A stretch of DNA of 64,000 nt, taken from contig NW_006921537.1 in the NCBI RefSeq assembly GCF_000340215.1, positions 895,011 to 959,010 on the forward strand. The letters are read 5' to 3'. The DNA is from Pseudocercospora fijiensis CIRAD86. Taxonomy: Eukaryota; Ascomycota; Dothideomycetes; Mycosphaerellales; Mycosphaerellaceae. Shown piece after piece: positions 1-12,400 of this stretch; positions within the stretch are counted from its first letter, which is position 1; every line of letters begins with the position of its first letter. A program made the position numbers and the translations under genes. The notes below the pieces were generated by a model. It was not told the origin of the DNA and made no database searches. It saw only the letters and a program-made list of their open reading frames with translations.

Positions 1-201
1 AAGCCATGCCCAGAAATGCATGCAGGACACACTCTATTCTCATTCTCATAATTCATCCAAAACTGAAAAAAAGACATTACTCATAGCGATTCATGCGGTG
101 GTGTCCCTCCTTCCCAAATGCCCAAACCTCCCACCCGCTTCGATGTTCTCCCATTCACTATCGATCTGTGGTTCACTACGAGTCGCCAGAATGCGCTCAT
201 A

Positions 202-3200
202 CTACGAGCGCCCTGCACCTCGCATGACCATCTGTCCGAGGCTCATCTGTCGGGAATGTCCAGCGCTCTTACGTTTCTGGTCTTGTGGTGGAGGACCCTG
301 TGCTGTTGTGAGCTCCGATGCAAGCATAATCTCATCTCGCACCATCTCAGCATCTTCCTGCTCTTTCTCGACAAACGTCCAATTCTCTTCCGTTAAGTCG
401 TCATCTTCGTCCTCAGTCGGGCCATCCGTGCTGTTCCTCTGAGGATGCTTCTTGATCAAACTCTTTGCGTACTCGAGATCACGATAGATGGCATGGATAG
501 CAGTCTTGACGCCATCCTCGCTGCGGATCTGCTCTCCAATGACCCTAGCTTTGTTGCACATGCGGGCGTCATGTGTGGCGATCCAAAGCGCTTTTCCAAG
601 CTGGTTTGCGGTGACCTTTTTCAAGTGCATGCCCACGCCAAGATCTTCAACACGGTTTGCGAAGAAAAACTGGTCCCCGAAGAAAGGCTTTATGATTGTC
701 GGGACACCAGCTCTCAGTGACGCTCCAGTCGTACCAGCGCCGCCGTGATGAACGACTGCGTCGACTTGTCTGAACAGCCAGTCGTGAGGTGCTGCATCGA
801 TCTTGTAGATACAATCCGGAATTTCTGGCTCGGGTGCATACTTATTCCTATCGAAGCGGTCAGACCAGCCTTTGGAGAGGATGCAGCGTAAATCAGCTTT
901 GAGGACGGCATCAACGACCTGCTGCATAAGTTGTCTAGAATCGGACACGGTGACGGAGCCGAAGCCTATGTAGACGAGTTTCTGACCGTCCTCACGAGCC
1001 TTCTGAATAAATGCTGCAAGCTCTGTAGGCGGAGTCCAGTCCGTGCCTTCGTCGAGGAACCAATATCCGGTGACTTTGATCCAGTCGCTGAAATCGAGAG
1101 GTGGAGTGACCACGCTTGGCGAGAAGTTGTAGAGGAACGGCACCTTGTTCTGCTGCAGTTTGTCATAGCTGGTAGGAGGTAGTCCAAGGGTCTTGCGGCG
1201 CCACGGATTGACCTGAAACTGCTGCGTTTGCCAGAAGATATTGTCGAAGAGAGTATAGGTCATGTAGTTGTACGCTCCGCCCATCTTAGAATTTGATACA
1301 GCAAACGCGTGCGGATACGTTCTGGTCCTAGTCCAAGGCATACTAAAAGCTCGGAAGTATGGGATTTGCAGCGCTTCCGCGATGTGGATGCCAGCCATAG
1401 CCGAGGGACTCTCTATGAGCAGATCAGAGTTCTGGCAGGCATCCCAGGCAGACTGAAGCAGGTCGTCCAGCCAACCCCGGAACTTGGTGTTAACTTCATA
1501 GAGAAATGATGGCGTAAACATGCCTAGCTCTACGCAAATCCTCATTAACTCGCCTGGATCTCCTCCGACTTCTGCAAATTCGATGCCATGCCTCTCAATC
1601 CAGTCTTTGAAAGTTGCGTGTGTCGCAATGCGCGGCTTATGGCCTTCAGCAAGAAAGCCTTTGCACAATGCAATGTATGGCTGGACGTCGCCACGTGAGC
1701 CAATCGTCAGGCATGTGATGCGCAACGACTTTTTCGGCTTCAAGGCGGCCGTAGAAGCAGACGGGTCATCATAGAGGATTGGAGACATCGCCGATCGAAG
1801 CTCGTCTGTAAAGTCATGGTCAGCACTGCTTGTCCTGGCATCACGCAACAATTCGTTTTCGGCAGCGGCATCTTCAGCATCTTGTTGCTCCTCCTGAGTC
1901 AGCAGCGTAGATTGGGCGGCAGTTTCCAGGGATTCCAGGTTCTTGAGCACGGTCACTACGCAGTCGTCCCGGAGGCCATTTGAAGGGAAGTCGAAGAAAA
2001 GCTCTTCGTAACCACGGATGACCAGGACCAGACCTGGATAGCCCCATCGAAAACCCCGCTGTTTCGAGACGTTCAAGATGTCCTTGTATGGAATTATCAG
2101 CTTTGTCTTCGTGCCATACCAGAGACTCCGGAAGCAGAAGCGACGGGTGCCCATATAAATCTTTCCGTAGAGTGGAACAGTCTTATGCAGCCAGCAGTAG
2201 AAAGTGGATACCAGTTTTTCTGTCGGAGGCAGGCCAAAATGTTCTCGAAAGCGTCGCTCGTGCTCGACAACGTCCAGGCCATCCTCCAGGTCGCGTATAC
2301 TGTCGTCAGGTGCCATTCCCTCCTCGCTGATGTACTGTCGCTTGCCACCAGCAATTGCGTCTGACCACTTGTCGATGTATGCCTTTGGACTACTGCTAAG
2401 GTATGAACCCATGCGCTTACTAGATGAACGAACCATGCCTGCCACAGTCATGCCGTATTGAAGAGGAGTAGAAATTCCGCGAATGAGCTTCGGAGCTGTG
2501 GCATCTGAAGGCTTGGGCTTGTCGTCTGCCGCCTCCACTGTTCGCCCAGAGCCAGCACTGTCCGTGCGGTCCAGAGCGGGTCGACGGCCGCCAAGACTTT
2601 GCTCTGTGTGCTGTCTTGATGGAGGGTGTAGCCGCACAGGCATAGGCTCTTGGCTGGAAGATCGCGAACAGTCTCGAGACTCTGGCTGTAGATGCTTCCC
2701 TGTGCCCAACACTGCGCGCCGAGGCTGAGGCATTCTAAGCGTAGGACCTCGGAACACGTGGTCATCGCTCAGCATTTGGCTTGCCGACATATCCACATCA
2801 TGCTCCTCATCTTCATGCGAAGAAGAGTCTGGCTGCTCGGAAGATGTCACAAAGCTCTCTGACGATTCTTGTATTGATGGCGATACGGGCGACTTCGAAG
2901 CACGGCGAGCACCTTCTTGGCCACTGGAACTTCTGCGTCCAGTGTCGAAGCTCGCGCTCCCAGAGCCGGAACTGCCGCGCCGTAGTTTCGTACTTGCACG
3001 GCGATGCGCGCCACTGAGACGCGGACTTGGGCTGTCACCAGCTGACATGGGTGAGAGTGTTGGGCGTACAGGGTCTGGCGGTGACGGCTCGTGTGATCCT
3101 TTTACCTGGGACCCAGGCTTTCCCTCTGTCCCATGGAACTCATTTACGCCTTCTTCTTCGAGCATGACCTTCCTGGCAGGGCTGTCTGCACTCAAGATCC

Positions 3201-4638
3201 TCAAGGCCTCTTCGGCCCTATCTCCAGCGTTGAAGAATGTAAAGAAGTATTCATCGATGGCAAAGGTCTCCTCATTATCGACGACGCGCACTTTGATGGT
3301 GCTTGCCATCTCCAGAACATTTGATTTCTCAACATCCAGAATATTGTCCATTGGCAACGAGATCTTGACGGCGTCACCTTCATTGTGGCTTCTGAAGATG
3401 ACATTCTGAAGCTGCTTCACCCATTCTTTCGCCAGCTCCGGCGTATCGGCTTGATACTGATAGAGCCTCGTTGGTGTTGTGAGTGTGAAGTATGTGGTGT
3501 CTGTGCCTTTCTCTTCGGCAAGATCAGCCGAGATAGCGAACCTCAGGTCGACTTGGCCCAGGGGGAAGTAAGGTTCAGCGGAATCTCGGTAGTAGGAAAA
3601 ATTGTCGGCTTTCAGAACGAACCAATATGGGCGATAGCGATAGCTGTGCTTCCCGAGCTTGCCCAAACGGCCGTGCTTGATGGTAGTATTTGTCTTCTTC
3701 TGTAGGTAGGCATAGAAGCAGAGGTGCTTCCTGGTGATGTACATGAAGCCCTGCAGGAGCACATTCTGCAGGTACCAGCACGGAAATTCCGCCACCACTT
3801 CTTCCGGTGCGTCGAAGCGGAAGATGTCTGCAATGACTTGCGGCAATGGTCTCTGCTCCTCCTTCCTTTTCTTGCCATCTGTGGACCTCCTGCCGTCCCT
3901 GCGATTTCTGCCACTCGACGATGATGCCATCGATGCTTGCATCTCAGCTTTGCGCATGGCCTCTAATTTGCGATCCAATACGGGTGCTTCGCTGCGAAGT
4001 GCGTGGGTGTGTGCGTGTGCGTGCGTGTGCGTGTGCGCCTGTTCTATGCCAGTCTCAGTCTCAGCATGCTCTTCACCTCGAGGCGGCAAGAACTGGCTCT
4101 GCGTCATAGGATCATGGCCTTGGCCTTGCGAATCTGAACGCTCTCGCATCGGCTTCAGGAAAGATCTCGCAAGCTTGAATTCTGAAGATTTCCTGCCATC
4201 TTTCCACCCCGAAATGTCCTCAGCCTTCTTGGCCGACTTCTGAGGCTCTGATCTCGCCTTCATCTTCTGTGCATCCTTCTCTTTGCGCCGCTTGGGTGCG
4301 TCCATGCTCTTTCTCCTCGTGCTGCTGTGCTCATCGCTGTCACTTTCGCTGTCTGGCTGGAAGCTGGTCTGGAAGTCTGGTTTTGATCGTGTTGCGGCGA
4401 TTATGCCATACATGGACTGCTGTGCGAATATGGGTCGATTGTCGTCATCCTCATTCACGCCTGTGCCATCATCTACGTCTTTTTCATCGTCGTCGTTCTT
4501 GAATCTATCCGGCACATCCATGCTCGTAATACTTCCATCACGACTTCTCACTCGCGCCGTCTTCCGTATTGTCGATTTCGACGACTTCGCCTGGCCCGTC
4601 CGTCGCAGGGCCGGCGTTGACGCTGACGCTGAAGCCAT
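202..4638 (-). CDS. ATG26: UDP-glucose:sterol 3-beta-glucosyltransferase (Atg26-like)
   Basis: This family transfers glucose from UDP-glucose to the 3-hydroxyl of ergosterol at membranes; in several fungi it is needed for pexophagy. The gene is one uninterrupted reading frame. I place the start at 4638 (MASASAS), giving 1478 aa; the frame stays open upstream to an ATG at 4719. A long low-complexity N-terminus is followed by a GRAM/PH module (about residues 270-420, the lipid-sensing part), a Ser-rich linker, a second GRAM domain (about 800-905), and a GT28/GT1-like catalytic domain from about 969. The catalytic domain opens with the motif TIGSRGDVQPY and carries the nucleotide-sugar motif HHGGAGTTGASLRAGVP near 1294. 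The order GRAM-PH-GRAM-GT is diagnostic of Atg26. A His/Thr/Ala tract at about residues 200-213 is coded by a GT-rich microsatellite. The next gene, also minus strand, is a vacuolar protease. Confidence 0.95.
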   Translation of the reverse strand: MASASASTPALRRTGQAKSSKSTIRKTARVRSRDGSITSMDVPDRFKNDDDEKDVDDGTGVNEDDDNRPIFAQQSMYGIIAATRSKPDFQTSFQPDSESDSDEHSSTRRKSMDAPKRRKEKDAQKMKARSEPQKSAKKAEDISGWKDGRKSSEFKLARSFLKPMRERSDSQGQGHDPMTQSQFLPPRGEEHAETETGIEQAHTHTHAHAHTHALRSEAPVLDRKLEAMRKAEMQASMASSSSGRNRRDGRRSTDGKKRKEEQRPLPQVIADIFRFDAPEEVVAEFPCWYLQNVLLQGFMYITRKHLCFYAYLQKKTNTTIKHGRLGKLGKHSYRYRPYWFVLKADNFSYYRDSAEPYFPLGQVDLRFAISADLAEEKGTDTTYFTLTTPTRLYQYQADTPELAKEWVKQLQNVIFRSHNEGDAVKISLPMDNILDVEKSNVLEMASTIKVRVVDNEETFAIDEYFFTFFNAGDRAEEALRILSADSPARKVMLEEEGVNEFHGTEGKPGSQVKGSHEPSPPDPVRPTLSPMSAGDSPSPRLSGAHRRASTKLRRGSSGSGSASFDTGRRSSSGQEGARRASKSPVSPSIQESSESFVTSSEQPDSSSHEDEEHDVDMSASQMLSDDHVFRGPTLRMPQPRRAVLGTGKHLQPESRDCSRSSSQEPMPVRLHPPSRQHTEQSLGGRRPALDRTDSAGSGRTVEAADDKPKPSDATAPKLIRGISTPLQYGMTVAGMVRSSSKRMGSYLSSSPKAYIDKWSDAIAGGKRQYISEEGMAPDDSIRDLEDGLDVVEHERRFREHFGLPPTEKLVSTFYCWLHKTVPLYGKIYMGTRRFCFRSLWYGTKTKLIIPYKDILNVSKQRGFRWGYPGLVLVIRGYEELFFDFPSNGLRDDCVVTVLKNLESLETAAQSTLLTQEEQQDAEDAAAENELLRDARTSSADHDFTDELRSAMSPILYDDPSASTAALKPKKSLRITCLTIGSRGDVQPYIALCKGFLAEGHKPRIATHATFKDWIERHGIEFAEVGGDPGELMRICVELGMFTPSFLYEVNTKFRGWLDDLLQSAWDACQNSDLLIESPSAMAGIHIAEALQIPYFRAFSMPWTRTRTYPHAFAVSNSKMGGAYNYMTYTLFDNIFWQTQQFQVNPWRRKTLGLPPTSYDKLQQNKVPFLYNFSPSVVTPPLDFSDWIKVTGYWFLDEGTDWTPPTELAAFIQKAREDGQKLVYIGFGSVTVSDSRQLMQQVVDAVLKADLRCILSKGWSDRFDRNKYAPEPEIPDCIYKIDAAPHDWLFRQVDAVVHHGGAGTTGASLRAGVPTIIKPFFGDQFFFANRVEDLGVGMHLKKVTANQLGKALWIATHDARMCNKARVIGEQIRSEDGVKTAIHAIYRDLEYAKSLIKKHPQRNSTDGPTEDEDDDLTEENWTFVEKEQEDAEMVRDEIMLASELTTAQGPPPQDQKRKSAGHSRQMSLGQMVMRGAGRS
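4001..4038. repeat. GTGTGC-type microsatellite inside ATG26
   Basis: An imperfect GTGTGC/GTGCGT tract encodes alternating His, Thr and Ala residues in the disordered N-terminus of ATG26. Such tracts expand and contract by slippage, so its length may vary between isolates; that variation is inferred, not seen. Confidence 0.7.
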
Positions 4639-5624
4639 GGCAAGTGAAGCCCTCGTCAACGCCTTTGCGCAAGTGAAGCACACGTCGATTCGAATTCGAG
4701 TTACGTGAGCTGTGGTCACGCGTTGTTAGTGTCTCGCATGCGCCGAGATCACTTTTCACTTCCGCAATCGTCTAGTCTATCGCACGCAATTGCCGATGAG
4801 CTTGACTGACAGGCAGTTGCTTTGCGTACCTATCGAATAATAGCAGCGCGTGCAAGCTCGAGGTTTGCCTACAGTCGCCTATGCCAACGCGCGCATCTCA
4901 ACGGGTGCTGTGCATGAGAGCTACATCGCGGTGCACCATCTTGCAGACCGCGGCAGTATCGTTGCCGAGTAGCGGTCAAATGAGGTGAAGAATAATTTAG
5001 AGTGATGGTCTGACCTCACCGCTTGGATGTTTGAGTTCTTTGGCAAATGGCGCAGCAGTGGGAGGCACGAACAATGACGGCTCCCTGGATTTTCTTCGGC
5101 GTTAAGCGTTGCATGTGATCTCACGCGTCTCACCACCACGCTTAGGGTGAGCACGCTACGGCCATATACCAAGGTACATGTACAATCAGGCGCGGGCTAC
5201 GCTAGACTGATAAGCAATGCACATAGTGCTGTGTGTCACGCGATCGGGCGAGGAAATAGTGGAAGAGACGGCAAACAAGTGATCAATTCACAATCTTCCC
5301 AATGAAGTTGGCCGTGTCGTCGCGCCTGGTCTGCAGGTACGACTGGCCTGATCCTCCAGCTGTCTGAGCTCGATCTCAGCACGTGCCCCTGCAAGATCTG
5401 AAAGATGGGACTGCATGTACCTGTTCTGGGGTAATGGTATACAGAGTGTATGTGATACGCTATGAAAAGCCGTTTACCGCACATTAGGTGCTGTTAGCCA
5501 GTAGTTACAATCTCGGTTGACCACGCCGTTCCATGCTATGCACGATTCTGCTCGCGGTGTTGCTCCTCCACTGCAGCCATGTGCTGACTATCATCATTCC
5601 ATCGTACGTTATTCATCGTCTTCC
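4639..5624. other. Intergenic, ATG26 promoter / PEP4 3' side
   Basis: I see no convincing gene. The only open frames are 82-83 aa, of mixed composition and without recognisable motifs. The stretch should hold the ATG26 promoter and the PEP4 3' UTR. Confidence 0.5.
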
Positions 5625-6938
<1,314 letters not shown>

Positions 6939-7464
6939 ATTGAAATGGTTGTTTGTGATGGGTGCGATGAGAGGGTGCGAGGTGTTTGTAGAGAGGAGGA
7001 CGGAGCTTGGGTTGTGCTCTCCCACTGCCCTAGGCAACGGCGAACGAACGAGTCGGCTGCTATGACGAAGGACCGGGCTCACGGGCCGTGGTGGGTTGGC
7101 TGTGGCTGGTGGCGTGTTTCGATGATCCTCTGTTTCTGATGATGAACTCTGTCACCGGCAGCCTTCCTGCAGTGAGAACATGTATATCTTCTAGCTACAT
7201 GTATTGATTCTACACTGCACTCATCATGCTTGAAAATCTGCTGGGTCGACAATACTGCTACAATGTTCGCAGTGCTGGAAGCTCTCCGCGGAGCCTGTGC
7301 TTGGCTGGACGATAACGGCGATAGCATTCCAGTTCTGTTTTCGTGTTGAAAAGCTCATGCGACGATTTGTCTCGGTGCAGCGACACACATCCGGAGCACT
7401 GCTCGCTCGCATGGTGCTCCAGCCACATTATTATTGCCAAGCGTGCTTTAACCGAGTGCCATCC
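6939..7464. other. PEP4 upstream region up to the transposon
   Basis: Ordinary base composition with no gene recognised. It is the PEP4 promoter region, ending at the TAA target site (7465-7467) of the Harbinger-like element. Confidence 0.5.
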
Positions 7465-7467
7465 TAA

Positions 7468-7497
7468 GAGCCTGTCCTCTTCGTAATCCAATGTGCA
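7468..7497 (+). repeat. Left terminal inverted repeat of the Harbinger-like element
   Basis: Starts GAGCCTGTCC and is matched in reverse complement at 17725-17754 with one mismatch (G against C at repeat position 26). It is preceded by the TAA target duplication. Confidence 0.9.
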
Positions 7498-7733
7498 ATA
7501 TCGTAGCGGTTATTAGCATATAACTCAATAGCCTAGCGGCCGCTACTATAAGTAAATAGGATTATAAGGTGTGTGTTCTCGTATAGTTATCCTATCGTCG
7601 CAATCTCGGTATTAGCGTTCTTAGCTAGTCTCGTAACCTTCGTAGACTTTAGATAGTAGCTTTAGGTAGTAGAAAGTAGAAGGAGGCGATTATAATAATA
7701 ATATAGCAACGGCTACTCGCTATTCGATATAAG

Positions 7734-8042
7734 TGTAAGGAAATAGGTATATAGTAACATATAGAACACTCTCTACTAATCGCTATAGTAGAAAGTAGAA
7801 CTAAACCGTGCCTTTCTTAGAACAGGGCAGAGTATTTACTATTAACTAGGCTACGTACGGATAGTATATATGCCGAGCTAGTAACTAAGTATATCCGTAT
7901 AAGCGACCGAGCTTTTCCGCGTATACGCTAAGTAGGCTTTACGCTAGCGAGACAGCACCGTAGTGTACGTAATAACATTACATAATTGTTATATAGGCTT
8001 GCTAAGGCATAATAGGAGACTTTACTTACTTAGGTTCTTATA
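7734..8042 (-). repeat. 3' LTR (left) of the gypsy element
   Basis: 309 bp, starting TGTAAGG and ending CTTATA on the plus strand. The expected inverted ends TGTAAG...CTTACA are kept except for one CA-to-TA change. It aligns without gaps to 14423-14731; I count about 29 differences, all transitions. Confidence 0.92.
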
Positions 8043-8489
8043 ATTATCTCCTTCCCTCGGTATAGCTATCCTAGCTATAGAGCAATATAGTAAATTATAC
8101 TATTTCTTATACTCTGCGCTATACTTACGCGTCTTATACGCACCTATCGCTAGGCTATAGTTGCTAGGCACGTTATAATTTGCCTCGTAGTTGCTTATTT
8201 GTTTATAGATTTAAAGCGCAGCTACTTCTAGTACTAACTAGAGGTTGCCTAAATTTCTAAGAACGCGGTAGCTACGCGAGAACGCAAGCTATCCGAAAGC
8301 GAGGCGAGTATTTAAAGCATTCGAAGCCCGCTTAAAAACTTCTTCTTTTTCTAAGCGCTCCGAATACCCCCTACCTATCCCCCGCCTACTTATATCTTAC
8401 GCCCCCCTAGTATTACTTAAAGATTTTTCTTTTTTAAACATCTATCTAAAAAAACATTACTAGTATATCTACTCCTTCGCGTACCTTAG

Positions 8490-9410
8490 GCAAGCGCGCC
8501 GTAGGCGTTCTGCCCTCGATACCTACTACGCCTACCTAGCGCCCCCTAAAAGTCCTAAAGGGCTATATCTATTACTTTAAGCATATAACGGCTAACGGTA
8601 CGTATTCTCGCTACTTGCTACGCGCTTGCGCTTCGTAACTAACTCGCTTTAGTAGACCTAACTAAGGTTTATATAGGTAGTAATATAGACCCTACTACTA
8701 AGCGTAACTACGATCGCTACCGCGGTAGCTATTATACCTGTACTCCGCTTACGGCCCGCTTACTAGTGTCGCTACTAGCGCGCATTCGCGCCGTACGCTC
8801 TACGCGCGACCTATACGACCTAGACGGATACGACTCTATCGAGAAGTCTAACGAGGCCTTAGAGGCACTCTAGGCCGAGCTAGACTCTATAGTCGTATAT
8901 ATATTCCTTATACGCTCTGCTTGCGCTTCGTATACTAACCTCGACGTTAGTTATCCTATCTACGCTATACGTCTTTTATACTAATAAGAATAAGGTAACC
9001 CCCGGCGGCAAAGCCCTAGCCCGTAAGGGGGCTGCTAGCGGGTCCCTTACGGACGTTAACCTACTCGGTGCCCTCGAGTATATCGGTACTAACCTAGCTA
9101 GTTTAGTAGAGATTAGTCGTTAGGTATAGTTTTTCTTATAGCCTCGTTTCGCTTATGCTTCGTATGCTAACCGTACTAGAACCTCGCTTAGCGCGTCGGC
9201 GCTAAGGCCGTCGCCGCTATCGATACTACTATAGGCATCGAAGAGGAGGAGGAGGCTAAGGATTCTAAGAATAAGTAGGGTAGGCGGTCCGCTATCGCTA
9301 CGCCTACGCAGCGCCTTCTTTATATATACTAGGCTAATAGGCCTTTTTTAGTAGCGAAACGAGCACGTGTCTACTATTTTTTCTTAAGTTTTATTTTCTT
9401 TTGTTTTAAT
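8490..9410 (+). pseudogene. Unidentified RIP-damaged plus-strand reading frame with three intron-like segments
   Basis: Between the 3' end of pol and the 3' LTR the plus strand, antisense to the retroelement, keeps long near-open stretches broken mainly by single TAG codons. Examples are one reading KVLKGYIYYFK before 8598 and one reading KNKVTPGGKALARKGAASG near 8988. Three segments look like introns: 8598-8652, 8895-8950 and 9124-9179 (55, 56, 56 bp), each with a GT start, a CTAAC box and an AG end. Removing the first and third keeps the frame; the second does not, at least with these borders. The three share a motif around the branch site (GCTTGCGCTTCGTA-CTAAC and close variants). I recognise no domain. 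It may be an extra antisense gene of the retroelement or a captured gene. Confidence 0.5.
8598..9179 (+). repeat. Three dispersed copies of an intron-borne motif
   Basis: Copies lie at 8624-8646, 8919-8943 and 9151-9173. All contain CTT, then GCGCTTCGTA or ATGCTTCGTA, then an ACTAAC/GCTAAC branch box, at a similar distance from the downstream AG of the putative introns. Confidence 0.6.
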
Positions 9411-9419
9411 TACTGCCTA

Positions 9420-12400
9420 CGCTTACGCTTCGCTTAAGCTTCGAACTCGTCTAACGCTACAGAATCTTTAATATAAACAGCTAGCTCCTAAGTATTGTAT
9501 TCTTTAGGCTAACCTCGCTACTTGACAAGGTAGTACGCCTTCCGCTTCTTTATCTTCTTTGCTACGATTGTTTCTACCTACTACTCGTTACCTTTAGCGA
9601 TAGGTATGCTTATCTTATGCTCCTCGCTATCGCGCCTATACTAAGGCTCGAGGAGGGAAATATAGAAAACATTATAGATCTTCGTACTTAACGGTAGTGC
9701 TAGGCGGTACGCCTGCGCTCTAACTGCGTTAATAATGCGGAAAGGCCCTATATACTTCGGGCTAAGTTTCTTCTTTAGGATATCTAAGCTAATATTCTTT
9801 ATCGATAGTAAGACTAGGTCGCCTATACTATATATCTTAGTAGTATAGTATATATTGTATTACTTAGCCTAGTATTCTACTGCTTTCTACTAGCGTTCCG
9901 TAAGCGTTTTATACGCTTTCTATAGTCGCTCCGCAGCGTCGATAGCTACTAGTGCCCTTCCCTTAGTTAGCTCGTCCCAAGCTAGTAGCTTATTTACGCT
10001 CGGTATTAAATTAGGGTTAAAGCCGTAGAGCATCTTAAAGGGGCTTATACGCAACGTAGGATAAACGCTATTGTTATAGGCAAACTCCGCCTAAGGCAAC
10101 AATTTAGCCTAATTATCCTAGTTCTCGGAGTAATAGTATCGTAGGTATTGCTCGAGGGTCTAGTTCGCGCGTTCGGTTTGCCCGTTAGTCTAAGGATAGA
10201 AGGCTATACTAAGCCTACGCTTTATATACGCTTCGAAGCAGAAGTCGCTCTAAAACTAGCTAGTAAAAAGCGATCTACAATCGCTAATAATGCCTAATAG
10301 CACTCTAAAACGCCTAATTACCTCCCTTTAAAGGATATCCGCGAGTTTTACTACTATATACTTCTTCGTCGTTAGGATAAAGAGGCTTATCTTCGTATAG
10401 CGGTCGACTATTACGAGGATCGTAGTATATACGTAGGTACCGAGCTTACTCGGCGGGAGATCGGTAATAAAGTCTATCGTTAATTCTTGCTATAGTTAGG
10501 TTAGTATAGGTAGCGTAGCGAGCTCGCTATATAGGCGATAGCGCTTCGCCTTCGACTATTAATAAATTCTATAAATGCGGATATAGGCCGTAATGTCCTC
10601 GGCTATCTTCGGCTAGAAGTACTTTCGGCGTATTAGGTCTATAGTCTTAGCTATACTAAAGTGTCTAGCTAAAGGGTCGTCGTAGTATATGCGTATTAGC
10701 TGCGTACGCAATACGTAGTCCTTAGGGATATATAGCGCATCGCTATAGTAAATAAGGTTACCTCGACGAGAATAGCTAGGCGGGAGGTTAGAACTACTTA
10801 ACGAGGCTAAGCTACCCGACGGTAAGCTTATCTCGTATAAGCCTCCTCCTCTCGCTTACTCTAACTGTTATAGAGTGCGTACGAAACTAAGGATTATATT
10901 AGGCGTCTCGTAGTAGAGCCTGTTATTCCTAACGATAGTAGCCGCTACTCTTACGGGACTACTAATAAAACTCTTACGTTCCGCTAGCGCTATACTAGCG
11001 TCTCGCATCCCTATATATATAATAGAGATGCGTTTTATAATCGGCTCGATATCCTCGGGTAGATTCGACTATAAAGCTAGTTTCGACTATAATATAGGGA
11101 GAAGGTTGTTTACTGCCTACGACTCGCTCTCGTAGTCGCTACGTCGTAAAGGCGTATCGGCTAGGTTTCGCTTACTAGCCCGATATTCAATAGTAAAGTT
11201 AAAAGGTATAAGGAAGGTTGCCTATCTTACCTACCTTCCGACGAGCTACTTTATCTTTATAAAGCCTTTAAGATTAGCGTAGTCGATAACTACGCGGGTC
11301 GTATACTAAGCGCTATCGAGGTACGGGCGCTAATACTTAAAGGACTCGATAACCGCTAGGAGCTCCTAGTTATAGGTTTTATAATTTGTCTCGGCTAGGA
11401 CTATTTTTCGTAACTAGAAAGCAATAGGGTACTAATTCCTATCTTCGCTCTATTGTAATATAATTCCTACTAAGGCGAACGTAGAGGTATTGGTTTCGAT
11501 ACGTAGGGGCTTCGTAGGATTATAGTATCGCAATATCGAGGCCGAGCTAAAGGCAGCCTTTAGCTAGCGGAACGCTTACTCCTCGCTTTCGCCCTACGGG
11601 ACCTACCCTAGCTTTCGGCTATTTACGGCTCCTTTCGATAGGGCGGTTAGCGGTATAACGATTCGGGAGTAATTTAGAATAAACCTCCGATAGAAGTTAT
11701 AGAATCTAAGGAAGGATTAAACCTCCTTTAGCGTTAATAGGCGAGGCTACTCGGTAATAGCGTTTACCCTACGCTAATCTATCGATACGCCTTCGGTACT
11801 AACGATAAACCCGAGGAATTCGACTTCTTTCTTCTAGAAGGAACATTTCTTTCTGTTCGTATATAAGGCGAACTTCCGGAGCCGCGTAAGGATAGCGCGT
11901 ACGTCTCGTACGTAGTCCTCTCGCGTTTTGCTATAGATAAGAATATCGTTAAGGTAGACGATATAGCAAATATTAACAAGGCTAGCTAATGCCCTATTAA
12001 TATATCCTTAGAACGTAGTAGGGGCATTAGTAAGCCTAAAAGGCATTACCTTATACTCGAAGTACCTATACCGCGTACGGAACGTAGTCTTCTACTCGTC
12101 GCCTCGCTTAATATAGATATAGTAATATACATCCTAAAGGTCTAAGGACGTATACTATTCGGCGTCCTTAAGCCTATTAAGCGTTTCGCTAATAAGAGGT
12201 AGAGGGTAACGATTTTTAATAGTAATCTCGTTTAGCCCCCTATAATCGACGTAGAGTCTTAGACTGCTATCCTTCTTTAGTACGAATAGGATCGGCGTAC
12301 CTGCCTCGCTTATACTAAGCTAGATCTAATCGTTATCTAAGGCTAAGCTTAGGTAATTACGAAGGTCGCTAAGCTCTCTTTTTAAAGAATAGTAGAGAGG

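Noticed and set aside
9367..9470. A fourth look-alike intron after the antisense frame
   Set aside because: The similar motif here lies in the end of pol read on the minus strand (Lys/Arg-rich C-terminus), and the segment is much longer than the other three.
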